Origin: Comamonadaceae bacterium
Lineage (GTDB): Bacteria > Pseudomonadota > Gammaproteobacteria > Burkholderiales > Burkholderiaceae_C
Reading direction: 5' to 3'
Assembly: GCA_027483665.1 (NCBI GenBank)
Contig: JAIXUC010000026.1
Span: forward strand, 1-64,000
DNA length: 64,000 nt
Made by a program: the position numbers and the translations under genes. This document shows, in pieces, positions 47,108 to 57,737 of this stretch. Within the stretch, counting starts at the first letter, position 1. Every line of letters begins with the position of its first letter. The notes under the pieces were generated by a model. It did no database searches. It had not been told where the DNA came from and saw only the letters and a list, made by a program, of their open reading frames with translations.

Positions 47108-48260
47108 CATCAGCTGGGCCTTGATCGGGCTGCCCATTGCTTTTGTAGCGGGGTGGCTGGCCTCCCGTGCCGACCTGCGTCAGCTGCGCATGGAAAACCG
47201 GCTGGCTCCCAAGGCCTACTTCAAGGGTCTGAACCACCTGCTCAACGAGCAGCAAGACCAAGCCATCGACGCTTTCATAGAAGCGGTCCAGAACGACCCC
47301 GACACCTCAGAGCTGCACTTCGCCCTGGGCAACCTCTTTCGCCGCCGTGGCGAGTACGAACGCGCTGTGCGTGTGCACCAGCACTTGTTGTCGAGAGGCG
47401 ACCTCAAGCCCGCAGACCGTGACCGCGCCCAGCATGCGTTGGCACTGGATTACCTCAAGGCGGGCTTGCTTGACCGCGCCGAAGCGGCGCTGCGGCTGCT
47501 GGAGGGCACCGCCTTCGAGACCCAGGCGCGCTTGGCACTGCTGGCGATTTACGAGCGTTCACGTGACTGGGCACAGGCTGCAGATATCGCGCAGCGCTTG
47601 CAGGTCTCGGGCCAAGGCAGTTTCGATGCGCGTTTGGCACACCATTTGTGCGAGCAGGCGTCTGCGCTGTCAGCAGCGGGGCAAGCTGCACAAGCCGGAG
47701 ACATGCTGGCTCAGGCGCAAAGCTTGGCACCCGATGCCGTTCGCCCAGCCATCGACCGCGCACGTTGGCTTGCAGCACAGGGCTTGATCGAGCAGGCCCA
47801 AACGGCCTTGCTTGAGCTCATCGAGAGGCTACCTGCGGCTGTGCCCATGGCTGCTCCCCTTCTCTCAAGCATGGCAAAAGAACATTTGTCGCCTGCCCAA
47901 GGCGCTGAGGTCCTGCAGCACCTGGTCAAGGCCGGGCGTGAACACCCTGGGCTGGACGTGATGGAGGCCGTGGTCACGCTGCAGCGGCACCTGGGTGGGT
48001 CAGAGCAGCCGAGCAAGTGCTATGAAGAGCACCTGGCACGAGAACCCTCTTTGGTGGCGGCTACACGCTGGCTGGCCAGCGAACGCTTGGTCGACGCAGA
48101 GCACCACCCACAAGTCAACCGCGCCCTGGACCACGCCTGCCAGCCTTTGTTGCGTTACCGCTGCGCGGCCTGCGGCTTCGAGGCCCGGCAGCACTTCTGG
48201 CAATGCCCCGGCTGTCAGACATGGGACAGCTTTCCTACGCGGCGTATCGAGGAGTTGTGA
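47097..48260 (+). CDS. lapB: LPS assembly protein B (LapB)
   Basis: 387 residues. An N-terminal membrane anchor (ISWALIGLPIAFVAGWLAS), then tetratricopeptide repeats (APKAYFKGLNHLLNEQQDQAIDAFIEAV onward), then a C-terminal rubredoxin-like metal knuckle with two CxxC pairs, YRCAACGFEARQHFWQCPGCQTWDSFP. This is the full LapB (YciM) layout. ATG 47097 is taken because it begins the membrane anchor; the frame is open upstream inside lapA. It works with LapA and FtsH. Confidence 0.96.
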   Translation: MNFDISWALIGLPIAFVAGWLASRADLRQLRMENRLAPKAYFKGLNHLLNEQQDQAIDAFIEAVQNDPDTSELHFALGNLFRRRGEYERAVRVHQHLLSRGDLKPADRDRAQHALALDYLKAGLLDRAEAALRLLEGTAFETQARLALLAIYERSRDWAQAADIAQRLQVSGQGSFDARLAHHLCEQASALSAAGQAAQAGDMLAQAQSLAPDAVRPAIDRARWLAAQGLIEQAQTALLELIERLPAAVPMAAPLLSSMAKEHLSPAQGAEVLQHLVKAGREHPGLDVMEAVVTLQRHLGGSEQPSKCYEEHLAREPSLVAATRWLASERLVDAEHHPQVNRALDHACQPLLRYRCAACGFEARQHFWQCPGCQTWDSFPTRRIEEL

Positions 48261-48261
48261 C

Positions 48262-49203
48262 ATGAGCAGCACGCCCTTGAGCTTCGAGAAACTGGCCCAA
48301 GCCCGCGTATTGGTGGTGGGCGATGCCATGCTGGACCGCTATTGGTACGGCAGCGTCGAGCGCATCTCGCCCGAAGCACCGGTGCCCGTAGTGAAAGTCA
48401 CACGAGAAGAAGAGCGTATCGGCGCGGCTGCCAACGTGGCCTACAACATCGTGGCTCTGGGAGCGCAAGCCAGCTTCATTGGCGTGGTAGGCAACGATGC
48501 GCCGGGACATCGCCTCGAGGCATTGATGAAGGACACCGGCATTCGCACGGAGTTGGCCCGCGACGGCAGCTTGCAGACCACCGTCAAGCTGCGGGTGATC
48601 GGACGCCAGCAGCAGCTGCTGCGGATGGACTTCGAAAGCGAGCCAGACCACGAAGCACTGGCATCGCAGACGGAAACCTTTCAGGCCCTGCTTCCAGAGC
48701 ACGATGTCGTGCTGTTCTCCGATTACGGCAAGGGAGGGCTGGCGCACATCGTCTCCATGCTTGGCGCAGCGCGTGCCGCGGCCAAGCCCGTGCTGGTGGA
48801 CCCCAAGGGCAGCGACTACGAGCGCTACCGGGGTGCCACCGTCATCACACCCAACCGCAGTGAGCTCGCGCAGGTGGTTGGTGCCTGGCAGTCCGAGGCC
48901 GATTTGCAACAAAAGGCACAAAACTTGCGGATATCACTGGGCCTGCAAGCGCTCCTGCTCACCCGAAGCGAAGAAGGTATGACATTGTTCGATGCCAGCG
49001 GCGCGCACAGCGTGGCGGCGCAGGCGCGCGAAGTGTTTGACGTCACCGGCGCGGGCGACACGGTGATCGCCACCCTCGCCGCTCTGGTGGCAGCTGGTTC
49101 GGGCTTGCAAGACGCCATGCATTGGGCCAACAAGGCCGGGGGCATCGTGGTGGGCAAGCTGGGCACAGCCACGGTTAGTCATGCCGAGTTGTTCGTAACC
49201 TAA
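48262..49203 (+). CDS. rfaE1: Heptose-7-phosphate kinase (HldE kinase domain alone)
   Basis: 313 residues of the PfkB/ribokinase fold. It phosphorylates D-glycero-D-manno-heptose 7-phosphate at C1 for the LPS core. ARVLVVGDAMLDRYWYGSVERISPEAPVPVV and the catalytic GAGDTVIATLAALVA are present. Only the kinase half of HldE is here. The nucleotidyltransferase half (RfaE2) must be elsewhere, which is usual in betaproteobacteria. It begins one base after lapB. Confidence 0.96.
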   Translation: MSSTPLSFEKLAQARVLVVGDAMLDRYWYGSVERISPEAPVPVVKVTREEERIGAAANVAYNIVALGAQASFIGVVGNDAPGHRLEALMKDTGIRTELARDGSLQTTVKLRVIGRQQQLLRMDFESEPDHEALASQTETFQALLPEHDVVLFSDYGKGGLAHIVSMLGAARAAAKPVLVDPKGSDYERYRGATVITPNRSELAQVVGAWQSEADLQQKAQNLRISLGLQALLLTRSEEGMTLFDASGAHSVAAQAREVFDVTGAGDTVIATLAALVAAGSGLQDAMHWANKAGGIVVGKLGTATVSHAELFVT

Positions 49204-49215
49204 CAGGGGAACGCA

Positions 49216-50211
49216 TTGAAGGTGGTCGTCACCGGCGCAGCCGGCTTCATTGGCAGCAACATCGTGCGAGGCCTCAATGCCCGGGGGATCAACGACGTCA
49301 TCGCCGTGGACGACCTGCGCGACGGCGACAAATTTCGCAATCTGGCAGACCTGCGTCTGAGCGACTACGTCGACGCCGCCACTTTCTACGACGCCTTCAG
49401 CCGAGGGCACTACGGCCGAGTAGAGGCCGTCTTTCACGAAGGCGCTTGCAGCGACACCATGGAGACCGATGGCCGCTACATGATGGCCAACAACTACACG
49501 CTGTCTTGCCAGTTGTTCGAGGCTTGCCAGCAACTGCAGACGCGCCTGTTGTATGCCTCCTCTGCAGCCACCTACGGCGGCTCCAGTGTGTTCGTCGAAG
49601 TGCCTGCACACGAGCGGCCGCTCAATGTCTATGGCTACTCCAAGCTGTTGTTTGACCAGCGAACCCGGCAGCTGTGCGGTGAGCGTTTTCAAGATGCAGC
49701 AGCACAAGTTGCAGGCTTTCGCTACTTCAACGTGTATGGACCTCACGAGCAACACAAGGGCCGCATGGCCAGCGTTGCGTATCACCAGTTCCACCAGTTC
49801 AAGCAACACGGCAAGGTGCAACTTTTTGGTGAGTACGGCGGTTACGCGGCTGGGCAGCAGCAGCGCGATTTCGTGTCGGTCGAGGACGTGATCGCCGTCA
49901 ACCTGTGGTTCTTTGACCACCCTGAGCAATCTGGCCTGTTCAACCTGGGCAGCGGCCGGGCGCAGCCCTTCAACGATGTGGCCTTGGCCGTTGTGCGCGC
50001 TTTGCAACCGGGCGCTTCCCATCTGAGCCTGGCCGAAGCGGTGGCGCAGGATCTGATCGTCTACACACCGTTTCCTGATGCGCTGCGCGGCAAGTACCAA
50101 TGCTTCACGCAGGCAGATCTGTCGCGCCTGCGGCAAGCGGGCTGCGAGCACCGGTTTGCCGATGTGGCCACGGGCGTGGGCCGCTACATGTCCTGGCTGC
50201 AAAGTCAGTAG
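49216..50211 (+). CDS. hldD: ADP-L-glycero-D-manno-heptose 6-epimerase
   Basis: 331 residues, short-chain dehydrogenase fold. It epimerises ADP-heptose in LPS-core synthesis. The NADP-binding motif [20 protein letters not shown], the active-site YGYSK and [14 protein letters not shown] are diagnostic. The start is a TTG preceded by AGGGGA five bases away; no ATG or GTG fits the conserved N-terminus. It follows rfaE1 by 12 bases and closes the housekeeping block. Confidence 0.96.
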   Translation: MKVVVTGAAGFIGSNIVRGLNARGINDVIAVDDLRDGDKFRNLADLRLSDYVDAATFYDAFSRGHYGRVEAVFHEGACSDTMETDGRYMMANNYTLSCQLFEACQQLQTRLLYASSAATYGGSSVFVEVPAHERPLNVYGYSKLLFDQRTRQLCGERFQDAAAQVAGFRYFNVYGPHEQHKGRMASVAYHQFHQFKQHGKVQLFGEYGGYAAGQQQRDFVSVEDVIAVNLWFFDHPEQSGLFNLGSGRAQPFNDVALAVVRALQPGASHLSLAEAVAQDLIVYTPFPDALRGKYQCFTQADLSRLRQAGCEHRFADVATGVGRYMSWLQSQ

Positions 50212-50231
50212 CCCCCGCCGGGCAGCAAACC

Positions 50232-53200
50232 ATGCTGGGTCTCATTGCACAGTTTGTCGGGCGCCTGCCGGTCGGTCGCAAGCTGCTGCTGATCTACCTG
50301 CTCGACCTCACTGCAGTGCTGTATGTGTCGGGCATCCTCATCTACGAAAAGCGCACTGCGATTGCCTTCACCACGCAAGAGGTGTCGGGCAATCTCTACA
50401 TAGCCTCTGTGCGTGATGTGCTGTTGGGCCTGCCACTTGTGCTGCCCCGTGGCGCCGATACCACCGCTGCGGCGGTGCCCATGGCCGAGACGGTGACAGC
50501 CTTCATTCAGGCAAGCCTGGTGGCGTTGGCAGACGCGCACCGAGCGCACGGCCAAGGCATGAAGGCCGAGCAGCCGCTGGCCGCCCTGGAGTCAGCCCTC
50601 GAAGCAGCTGCAGCACAGCCGATGTTGCAGCCGGCGCAAAGGGAGTTGATGCTCAAGGCCGGGCGCGAGCTGATCACGCGCATCGGCAACCAATCCAACC
50701 TCATCCTCGACCCGGACCTCGACAGCTACTACACCATGTCGCTGGTACTGCTGCGCTTTCCAGAAGCGCTGGACCTGCTGGCTCAGCTGTCCGTGAAGAC
50801 GGTGGAAGCTGGCTTCGCACCGCCTGCCATGCGCAACCGGGTCAACACCGAACTTCTCATCATCGAGGGGCGGCTGGATGCAACCATTTTGGGCATTGAA
50901 TCCGATTACGCTGAAGCCATTGCAGCAGGACCCGCTTCTTTGCGAGAGCAGTTGGAACCGCAGCGCCAGGCGCTGGTTGCCAAGTTGCAAGGCTTTCGCG
51001 CTGAGGCCGCGGGCTTGTCGCAGTTGTCCGGCGCGGCACAGGTTCAAGCGGTGAATGCGCAGTACCAAAGCGCACGGGTCCAACTCGAGGCGAGCTGGAA
51101 AGCAGCCGAGATCAGCCTCGACCAACTGCTGCAAGCACGCGTGCGGGGCATGTACGACCGCATGTGGCTGCACTTGGGAACAGCGGCTGCCTTGCTGGGC
51201 GTCATTTTGAGCTTGGTCTACTTTGTTGCCCGGCAAATTGCCGGGCCCATTCGAAGGCTGGCTGGCGTGGCTACCGATGTCAGTCGAAGCGGTGACTACA
51301 GCCGCCGCGCGCAGCACGACAGCCCTGATGAGATCGGCCAGCTGGTGGTGGCCTTCAACGGCATGCTGGGCGACCTCGACCGCAGCCGCGCCATGCGCGA
51401 AGAACTGGCCGCGACCACGCGTGCTCAAGAGGCTCAGCGTGCGCTGCTGGAATCTTTCCCATCGCCCTTGATCGTCACGTCCGTCCCCGTGCACCGCGTA
51501 CTGCATGCCAACCAGCCTGCACAGACTTGGCTGCAGGGCATTGGCGAAGACCCATGGAAGACCTGCCTCGATGCTCCGGTTAGGGCCCGCTACTTTCAAG
51601 TGCTCAACGACACCGGACAGGTGGATGGCTTTGAGGTGCAGTGGCGGCAGAGCGCGCCAGAGCAGCGCACGCGTTGGGCCTTGCTCTCCAGCCGCATGCT
51701 CAGCTACCAGGGGCAACCAGCGGTGCTGACGGTTTTTGCGCCCATTGGGCAAATCAAGCGCCTCGAGCAGCGCCTGCAGCTTTGGGCCAAGGTGTTCGAG
51801 GCATCCTCCGAGAGCATCGTCATCTTGGATGTGGAGCGGCGCATTCTCACGGCCAACAGTGCATTCATGCGCTCTGGCGGCTGGGAAAACGAAGATGTCA
51901 TAGGCCAGCAGCCAGACTTTTTCTACTCACCCCACCACGACACAGAGTTCTACGAAACGCTGTGGCAGTCCACCATCATCCGTGGCTCTTGGCAGGGCGA
52001 GGTGTGGCTCAAGCGCAAAGACGGCCAGTCTTTTCCCTCATGGATGGTGGCCAACGTGGTGCGCAACCAAGAGGGGCACTTGACCAACCTCGTAGCCTCT
52101 GCGGTGGACATGTCCGAGCACAAGGCGCGCGAGGAGCGCATTCACCACTTGGCGCACCACGATGTCTTGACCGACCTGCCCAATCGGTCCTTGTGCATGG
52201 AGCGGTTACGCATGGCCATGGAACAAGCCAGTCGCACGGGTGAACTGGTAGGGGTGGTGTTCATCGACCTCGACCGTTTCAAGAACATCAACGACTCGAT
52301 GGGCCACCACACCGGCGATGGGCTGTTGCGCTCGGTTTCACTGCGTCTACAAGAAGCGGTGCGTGGCGGTGATACGGTCAGCCGCTTGGGCGGTGATGAG
52401 TTTGTCGTGGTGCTCAATGGCGCCAAGTCGCGCGACGAGTTGCTGCAGGTCGTGGCTGGGCGCATCGTGCCTTTGATTCGCGAGCCCCACGTGATTGAGG
52501 GCATCAGCCTGCATGTGTCTTGCAGCGCGGGCATCGCCGTTTTTCCGCAGGACGGCCAGGACGTTGACCACCTCATGCGCAATGCAGATGCAGCCATGTA
52601 CCAAGCCAAAGCTGCGGGCCGCAACATGGCGGTGTTCTTTCGGCCCGAGTTCTTGGAGCGCGCCCAGGAGCGCCTGGAGATCGAAAACGCGTTGCGCAAC
52701 GCGGTGGACCGCCAAGAACTGCTGCTGCATTACCAACCACGGGTCGACGCCCGCAGCGGCGATGTGGTGGGTGTGGAAGCCCTGGTGCGCTGGCAGCACC
52801 CCGAGCTGGGTTTGGTGCTGCCAGGTCGCTTCATCCGAATCGCCGAGGAAACCGGGCAAATCGTGGCCATGGGCCGCTGGATCTTGCGAGAGGCCTGCAA
52901 GCAACACGCTCAGTGGCTCCAGGATGGCGTGGGCCAGCTGCCCGTTTCGGTGAATGTGTCGGCGGTGCAGCTCAAAGACTCGAGTCTGTCGGCGCTGCTC
53001 ACGGGTCTGTTGAGCGCCTATCAGATCGAGCCGGCCTGTATCGAGCTGGAACTGACCGAGAGTTTCCTCATGGACAACGCCAACGCCACAGTCAACACCT
53101 TGGAGCGCCTGAAAGCAACAGGGGTCAGCTTGGCCATCGACGACTTCGGCACCGGCTACTCCAGCTTGAACTACCTGCACCAGTTCCCCATCGACAAACT

Positions 53201-53492
53201 CAAGATCGATCAGAGCTTCGTGCGCGACGTGGTGGACGACCCCGCTGACCTCGCCATTACACGGGCCATCGCAGGCTTGGGGCACACGCTGGGCTTGCGG
53301 GTGGTGGCTGAAGGCGTGGAAACCGAGGCCGAGGCCGCCTTACTGCGCGAAGCCGGTTGCGACGAATTGCAGGGCTACCTTTTTGCCCGCCCCATGCCCG
53401 CTGCCGAACTGCAGGCTTGGATGCAGGGCCGCAAGCTGGCAGCACCTGATGCCTTTACACCACGGCCCCGGGCCCTGCCCCGACGGACTTGA
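50232..53492 (+). CDS. Membrane PAS-GGDEF-EAL c-di-GMP protein
   Basis: 1086 residues. A membrane helix (about 18-38), a long periplasmic helical sensor (to about 310), a second helix (315-335), HAMP, two PAS-like regions (about 395-500 and 515-640), then GGDEF (about 645-800) and EAL (about 820-1070). The cyclase motif is intact ([11 protein letters not shown]), with an RxxD inhibitory site five residues before it ([14 protein letters not shown]). The phosphodiesterase motifs [20 protein letters not shown] and [14 protein letters not shown] are intact too. It could make and degrade c-di-GMP. It is 20 bases after hldD. Confidence 0.94.
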   Translation: MLGLIAQFVGRLPVGRKLLLIYLLDLTAVLYVSGILIYEKRTAIAFTTQEVSGNLYIASVRDVLLGLPLVLPRGADTTAAAVPMAETVTAFIQASLVALADAHRAHGQGMKAEQPLAALESALEAAAAQPMLQPAQRELMLKAGRELITRIGNQSNLILDPDLDSYYTMSLVLLRFPEALDLLAQLSVKTVEAGFAPPAMRNRVNTELLIIEGRLDATILGIESDYAEAIAAGPASLREQLEPQRQALVAKLQGFRAEAAGLSQLSGAAQVQAVNAQYQSARVQLEASWKAAEISLDQLLQARVRGMYDRMWLHLGTAAALLGVILSLVYFVARQIAGPIRRLAGVATDVSRSGDYSRRAQHDSPDEIGQLVVAFNGMLGDLDRSRAMREELAATTRAQEAQRALLESFPSPLIVTSVPVHRVLHANQPAQTWLQGIGEDPWKTCLDAPVRARYFQVLNDTGQVDGFEVQWRQSAPEQRTRWALLSSRMLSYQGQPAVLTVFAPIGQIKRLEQRLQLWAKVFEASSESIVILDVERRILTANSAFMRSGGWENEDVIGQQPDFFYSPHHDTEFYETLWQSTIIRGSWQGEVWLKRKDGQSFPSWMVANVVRNQEGHLTNLVASAVDMSEHKAREERIHHLAHHDVLTDLPNRSLCMERLRMAMEQASRTGELVGVVFIDLDRFKNINDSMGHHTGDGLLRSVSLRLQEAVRGGDTVSRLGGDEFVVVLNGAKSRDELLQVVAGRIVPLIREPHVIEGISLHVSCSAGIAVFPQDGQDVDHLMRNADAAMYQAKAAGRNMAVFFRPEFLERAQERLEIENALRNAVDRQELLLHYQPRVDARSGDVVGVEALVRWQHPELGLVLPGRFIRIAEETGQIVAMGRWILREACKQHAQWLQDGVGQLPVSVNVSAVQLKDSSLSALLTGLLSAYQIEPACIELELTESFLMDNANATVNTLERLKATGVSLAIDDFGTGYSSLNYLHQFPIDKLKIDQSFVRDVVDDPADLAITRAIAGLGHTLGLRVVAEGVETEAEAALLREAGCDELQGYLFARPMPAAELQAWMQGRKLAAPDAFTPRPRALPRRT

Positions 53493-53603
53493 GCCTTCTG
53501 TTCAGAACGCAACGCTGCGCAGTCAGAGCAACGCACCTCCACTCCTAGATTCGAGCCCGCCGGGGACTTCCCGGTGCAATCGCAACAATCGAGGAGATTT
53601 CTT

Positions 53604-53987
53604 ATGCAATGGAAAGCGTGGAAAGCGTGGAAAGCGCCAATGGCCGCACTGCTCATGGGCCTGCTGATGGGCCCGCTTTGGGCAGCGACAGACATCAACA
53701 AGGCCAGCGCGGCCGAGCTCGACGGCATCAAGGGCATTGGCCCAGCTTTATCGGGTCGGATGCTGGAAGAGCGAAAAAAAGGCCCGTTCAAAGACTGGAA
53801 TGACCTGATCCAGCGCGTGCAAGGCGTGGGCCCCGGCAACGCAGCACGTTATTCGGAAGCCGGCCTCACGGTAAATGGCAGCGCATTCAAGGCAGCCAGC
53901 AGCGCGGCAAACACCGCCAAGGCCGCGGCACCTGGCGCTGCGGCCCCCGCCAAGGCAGCAGCACCTGCAGCCCCCGCCAAGCCGTAA
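53604..53987 (+). CDS. comEA: ComEA-like helix-hairpin-helix DNA-binding protein
   Basis: 127 residues from ATG 53604 with GAGGAG eight bases upstream. A signal peptide (about 1-28: tandem WKAWKA, then ALLMGLLMGPLWAATD) precedes a double helix-hairpin-helix unit, INKASAAELDGIKGIGPALSGRMLEERKKGPFKDWNDLIQRVQGVGPGNA. The ComEA fold binds incoming DNA in the periplasm and hands it to ComEC, also in this window. An Ala/Pro/Lys tail (about 95-127) could add nonspecific DNA affinity. It converges on the oxoprolinase gene with a 10-base gap. Confidence 0.88.
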   Translation: MQWKAWKAWKAPMAALLMGLLMGPLWAATDINKASAAELDGIKGIGPALSGRMLEERKKGPFKDWNDLIQRVQGVGPGNAARYSEAGLTVNGSAFKAASSAANTAKAAAPGAAAPAKAAAPAAPAKP

Positions 53988-53997
53988 CGACCAAGCC

Positions 53998-56900
53998 TCA
54001 CCCCTGGGGCGGCCCAAACCCGCCGCCGCCGGGGGTGCTGATCTCGAACACATCACCCACGCCCATCTGCACTTCGGCGATGTGCCCCAGCGACTCTGCT
54101 TGGCCATTGGCGCGCAAGACGCGGTTAAGCCCCACTGCCCCCGGCTGACCACCCTGTAGACCGAAAGCACCATGAACGCGGCCGTTGGACAGAATGGTCG
54201 CTGTCATCGGCTCCAAGAAGCGCACGCGGCGCACACCACCATCACCCCCAGGCCAGCGCCCTGCCCCGCCTGAACCCGGGCGCAAGCTGTAGCTGTCCAG
54301 CCGCACTGGAAAGCGGAACTCCAGCACTTCGGGGTCTGTCAGGCGCGAATTGGTCATGTGCGTTTGCACCAAGCTCGTCCCGGCAAAGCCGCCAGCGTGG
54401 CCGCCTTGCTCGTCCAAGTACTGGCCCGCCCCCGATCCGCCAGAAATGGTCTCGTAGTACTGGTATTGGCGGTTGCCGAAGGTGAAGTTATTCATCGTGC
54501 ACTGGCTGGCCGCCATCACGCCCAAAGCGCCGTAGAGGGCGTTGGTGATGCAGGTTGACGTTTCCACATTGCCGGCCACCACCGACGCGGGCGGCGCCGG
54601 GTTGAGCATGCAGCCTGTCGGGATGATCACGTGCAGTGGCTTCAAACAACCAGCGTTGAGCGGAATGTCGTCGTCCACCAAGGTGCGAAACACGTACAGC
54701 ACCGCTGCCATGCAAACCGCTGTGGGCGCGTTGAAGTTGTTGGTTTGCTGCGCTGACGTGCCTGAGAAGTCGATCACGGCGCTGCGCGAGGCTTGGTCGA
54801 CGCGAATGGCCACGCTGATCTGCGCGCCGTTGTCCAGCGGCAGGGTGAAGGCACCGTCTCGCAAGCGCGTGATGACGCGGCGCACCGATTCCTCCGCGTT
54901 GTCTTGCACATGGCCCATGTAGGCCTGCACCACGCCCAGGCTGAACTGCGCGACCATCTGCCGCAACTCTTGTGCACCTTTTTCGTTGGCTGCAATCTGC
55001 GCCTTCAGGTCGGCCATGTTTTGCTGGGGGTTGCGGCTGGGGTATTCGCCCGAGCCCAACAGAGCCAGCATTTCTGCTTCGCGCAACACGCCCCGTTCCA
55101 CCAGGCGCACATTGCGAATCTGCACGCCCTCTTCTTCGATGCGCGTAGAGAACGGCGGCATGGAGCCCGGTGTGGTGCCGCCGATATCGGCGTGGTGGCC
55201 GCGGCTGCCTACGTAGAACACGGGCTCTGCAGAGCCCTCCAGCATGACCGGGGTGATGACCGTCACGTCGGGCAAATGGGTGCCACCGTGGTAGGGGTCG
55301 TTGAGCACATACACGTCACCGGCCTGCATGCGCCCGGCGTTGTCGCGGATCACGGTCTTGATGCTCTCGCCCATGCTGCCCAGGTGCACCGGCATGTGCG
55401 GCGCGTTGGCAATGAGGTTGCCTTGGGCGTCAAACAGCGCACAGCTGAAGTCGAGCCGCTCTTTGATGTTCACCGAGTGGGCGGTGTTCTGCAGCTGCAA
55501 GCCCATTTGCTCGGCAATGTTCATGAAGAGGTTGTTGAAGACCTCCAGCAGCACCGGGTCCACCTGCGTGCCGGCGGCGTGGCGCACCGCACGCGGCACG
55601 CGCCGCTCAAGCACCAAATGGTCCAGCGCGGTCAGCTCGGCCTCCCAGCCGGGCTCGATGACGGTGGTGGCGTTCTTCTCCGCAATCACGGCTGGCCCTG
55701 GCACCACGTCGCCGGGGCGCAGGTCTTCACGCACCACCAAAGCGGCAGGGTGCCAGGCACCGCCGCTGTAGATGGACACCGTCTCGCGCTGTACCAAAGG
55801 CCTGGGCGCGTGAACCGCCAAGCGCGGCTCGGCTGGCGAATCACCGGCGGCCACAGCCTCTACCGACAAGGCCTCGACCACCAGCGCGCGGCCTTGCATC
55901 AAAAACGCAAAGCGCTGCCGGTAAGCGCCTTCAAAGGCGCAGACCATGGCGTCCAGTGAACCAAAAGGCACGACCATGGCCGAGTCACTGCCTTGGTAGC
56001 GCACGTGAACCCGCTGAATCAGCCGCAGGTCAGCAGCCGTGCCCAATTGCTGCTGCAACTGCTGGGTCGCGCGCTCGGCCAAGGTGCTCAGGCGCTGTGT
56101 AATCTCGTCTTGACGCGCTGCGTCCAGCGGCAGCTCCAGGCTTTCTTCACGAATCACACTTTGGTCGGCCAGCCCCATGCCGTAGGCGCTGAGCACACCT
56201 GCCATGGGGTGCACCAGCACCCGCGACATGCCCAAGGCATCGGCCACCAGACAAGCATGCTGGCCGCCAGCGCCGCCAAAGCATTGCAAGGTGTAGCGCG
56301 TGACGTCATAGCCGCGGGCCACCGAAATCTTCTTGATGGCGTTGGCCATCTGCTGCACGGCGATGTTGATGAAGCCTTCTGCCAACTGTTCGGGCAACAA
56401 GCCGGTCTGCTCGGCCAGCCGGGCGAAGCCTTCGCGCACCGGCTGCACGCTCAAAGCCTCGTTGCCCTGAGGCCCGAACACTTGGGGAAAGTAGGCCGGC
56501 TGCACCTTGCCCAGCAGCACGTTGGCATCGGTCACGGTCAGCGGGCCGCCGCGCCGGTAGCTGGCAGGCCCCGGGTTGGCACCGGCGCTCTGTGGCCCCA
56601 CGCGCAGGCGCGCGCCGTCGAAGGCCAGCACAGAGCCACCGCCGGCCGCCACGGTGTGGATGCTCATCATGGGCGCGCGCATGCGCACACCGGCCACTTG
56701 CGTTTCGAACTCGCGCTCGAATTCACCAGCGAAGTGCGAGACATCGGTGGAAGTGCCGCCCATGTCGAACCCAATCACGTGGGGTTGGCCCGCCAGCGTG
56801 GCGGTGCGTGCCATGCCGACGATGCCGCCAGCAGGGCCCGAGAGGATCGCGTCCTTGCCCTGGAACACGTGGGCATCGGTCAAGCCGCCGGAAGACTGCA

Positions 56901-57630
56901 TGAACAGCAAGCGAACGCCGGGCATCTCGGAGGCCACCTGCTGCACGTAGCGGCGCAAGATGGGCGAGAGGTAGGCATCGACCACCGTGGTGTCGCCGCG
57001 GCTGACCAACTTCATGAGAGGGCTGGTCTGGTGCGAGGTGCTGATCTGCTCGAAGCCAGCGGCCTCGGCGAGTGCTCGGGCACGCTGCTCGTGCGCCGGG
57101 TAGCGCCAGGCGTGCATGAACACGATGGCCACGCTGCGCAAGCCCGAGGCATGGGCTCGCTGCAACTTTGCTGCCAATGCCGCTTCGTCCAGCGGCTGCA
57201 CCACATCGCCATGCGCACCCATGCGTTCGTCGGCCTCGACCACTTGCGCATACAGCAACTCAGGCAGCACGATGTGGCGATCGAACAGGCGCGGTCGGTT
57301 TTGGTAGGCGATGCGCAAGGCGTCGCGAAAACCGCTTGTGATGACCAGCATGGTGGGCTCGCCTTTGCGCTCGAGCAAGGCGTTGGTGGCCACCGTCGTG
57401 CCCATCTTCACGCACTCGACCAAGTCCGCTGAGATCGGCTGGCCAGGTGCCAAGCCCAGCAGGTGCCGAATGCCGGCCACGGCGGCATCGGCGTATTGCT
57501 CGGGGTTATCGGAGAGCAGCTTGTGCGTCGCCAGCGATCCATCAGGGCGCTTGCCGACGATGTCGGTGAACGTGCCGCCGCGGTCGATCCAGAACTGCCA
57601 ACGGGGGGGTGCTTGAGGGGTCATGGGCAT
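53998..57630 (-). CDS. Hydantoinase/5-oxoprolinase, HyuA-HyuB fusion
   Basis: 1210 residues. Residues about 1-690 are a HyuA-type ATP-binding half ([71 protein letters not shown]). About 710-1205 are a HyuB half ([66 protein letters not shown], ending [11 protein letters not shown]). This is the arrangement of ATP-dependent 5-oxoprolinase, which opens pyroglutamate to glutamate, but family members also hydrolyse hydantoins and acetone-related substrates. ATG 57624 is an alternative start. It is divergent from the EAL protein gene. Confidence 0.92.
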   Translation of the reverse strand: MPMTPQAPPRWQFWIDRGGTFTDIVGKRPDGSLATHKLLSDNPEQYADAAVAGIRHLLGLAPGQPISADLVECVKMGTTVATNALLERKGEPTMLVITSGFRDALRIAYQNRPRLFDRHIVLPELLYAQVVEADERMGAHGDVVQPLDEAALAAKLQRAHASGLRSVAIVFMHAWRYPAHEQRARALAEAAGFEQISTSHQTSPLMKLVSRGDTTVVDAYLSPILRRYVQQVASEMPGVRLLFMQSSGGLTDAHVFQGKDAILSGPAGGIVGMARTATLAGQPHVIGFDMGGTSTDVSHFAGEFEREFETQVAGVRMRAPMMSIHTVAAGGGSVLAFDGARLRVGPQSAGANPGPASYRRGGPLTVTDANVLLGKVQPAYFPQVFGPQGNEALSVQPVREGFARLAEQTGLLPEQLAEGFINIAVQQMANAIKKISVARGYDVTRYTLQCFGGAGGQHACLVADALGMSRVLVHPMAGVLSAYGMGLADQSVIREESLELPLDAARQDEITQRLSTLAERATQQLQQQLGTAADLRLIQRVHVRYQGSDSAMVVPFGSLDAMVCAFEGAYRQRFAFLMQGRALVVEALSVEAVAAGDSPAEPRLAVHAPRPLVQRETVSIYSGGAWHPAALVVREDLRPGDVVPGPAVIAEKNATTVIEPGWEAELTALDHLVLERRVPRAVRHAAGTQVDPVLLEVFNNLFMNIAEQMGLQLQNTAHSVNIKERLDFSCALFDAQGNLIANAPHMPVHLGSMGESIKTVIRDNAGRMQAGDVYVLNDPYHGGTHLPDVTVITPVMLEGSAEPVFYVGSRGHHADIGGTTPGSMPPFSTRIEEEGVQIRNVRLVERGVLREAEMLALLGSGEYPSRNPQQNMADLKAQIAANEKGAQELRQMVAQFSLGVVQAYMGHVQDNAEESVRRVITRLRDGAFTLPLDNGAQISVAIRVDQASRSAVIDFSGTSAQQTNNFNAPTAVCMAAVLYVFRTLVDDDIPLNAGCLKPLHVIIPTGCMLNPAPPASVVAGNVETSTCITNALYGALGVMAASQCTMNNFTFGNRQYQYYETISGGSGAGQYLDEQGGHAGGFAGTSLVQTHMTNSRLTDPEVLEFRFPVRLDSYSLRPGSGGAGRWPGGDGGVRRVRFLEPMTATILSNGRVHGAFGLQGGQPGAVGLNRVLRANGQAESLGHIAEVQMGVGDVFEISTPGGGGFGPPQG

Positions 57631-57737
57631 AAAAGAGTCACATCAAGCTGGGCAAGAACAAGCATGCAACTGTCACGTAGCCGACACACCCGATGCACAC
57701 CATGGAAGTCCTTTGTCGCTTCTGAAGAACGTAACGA

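Noticed and set aside
48262-49203. Truncated hldE
   Set aside because: The kinase domain is complete; separate RfaE1 and RfaE2 proteins are normal in betaproteobacteria.
55993-57432. 479-codon open frame antisense to the oxoprolinase gene
   Set aside because: His/Gln-rich mirror frame; the sense frame has full family motifs.
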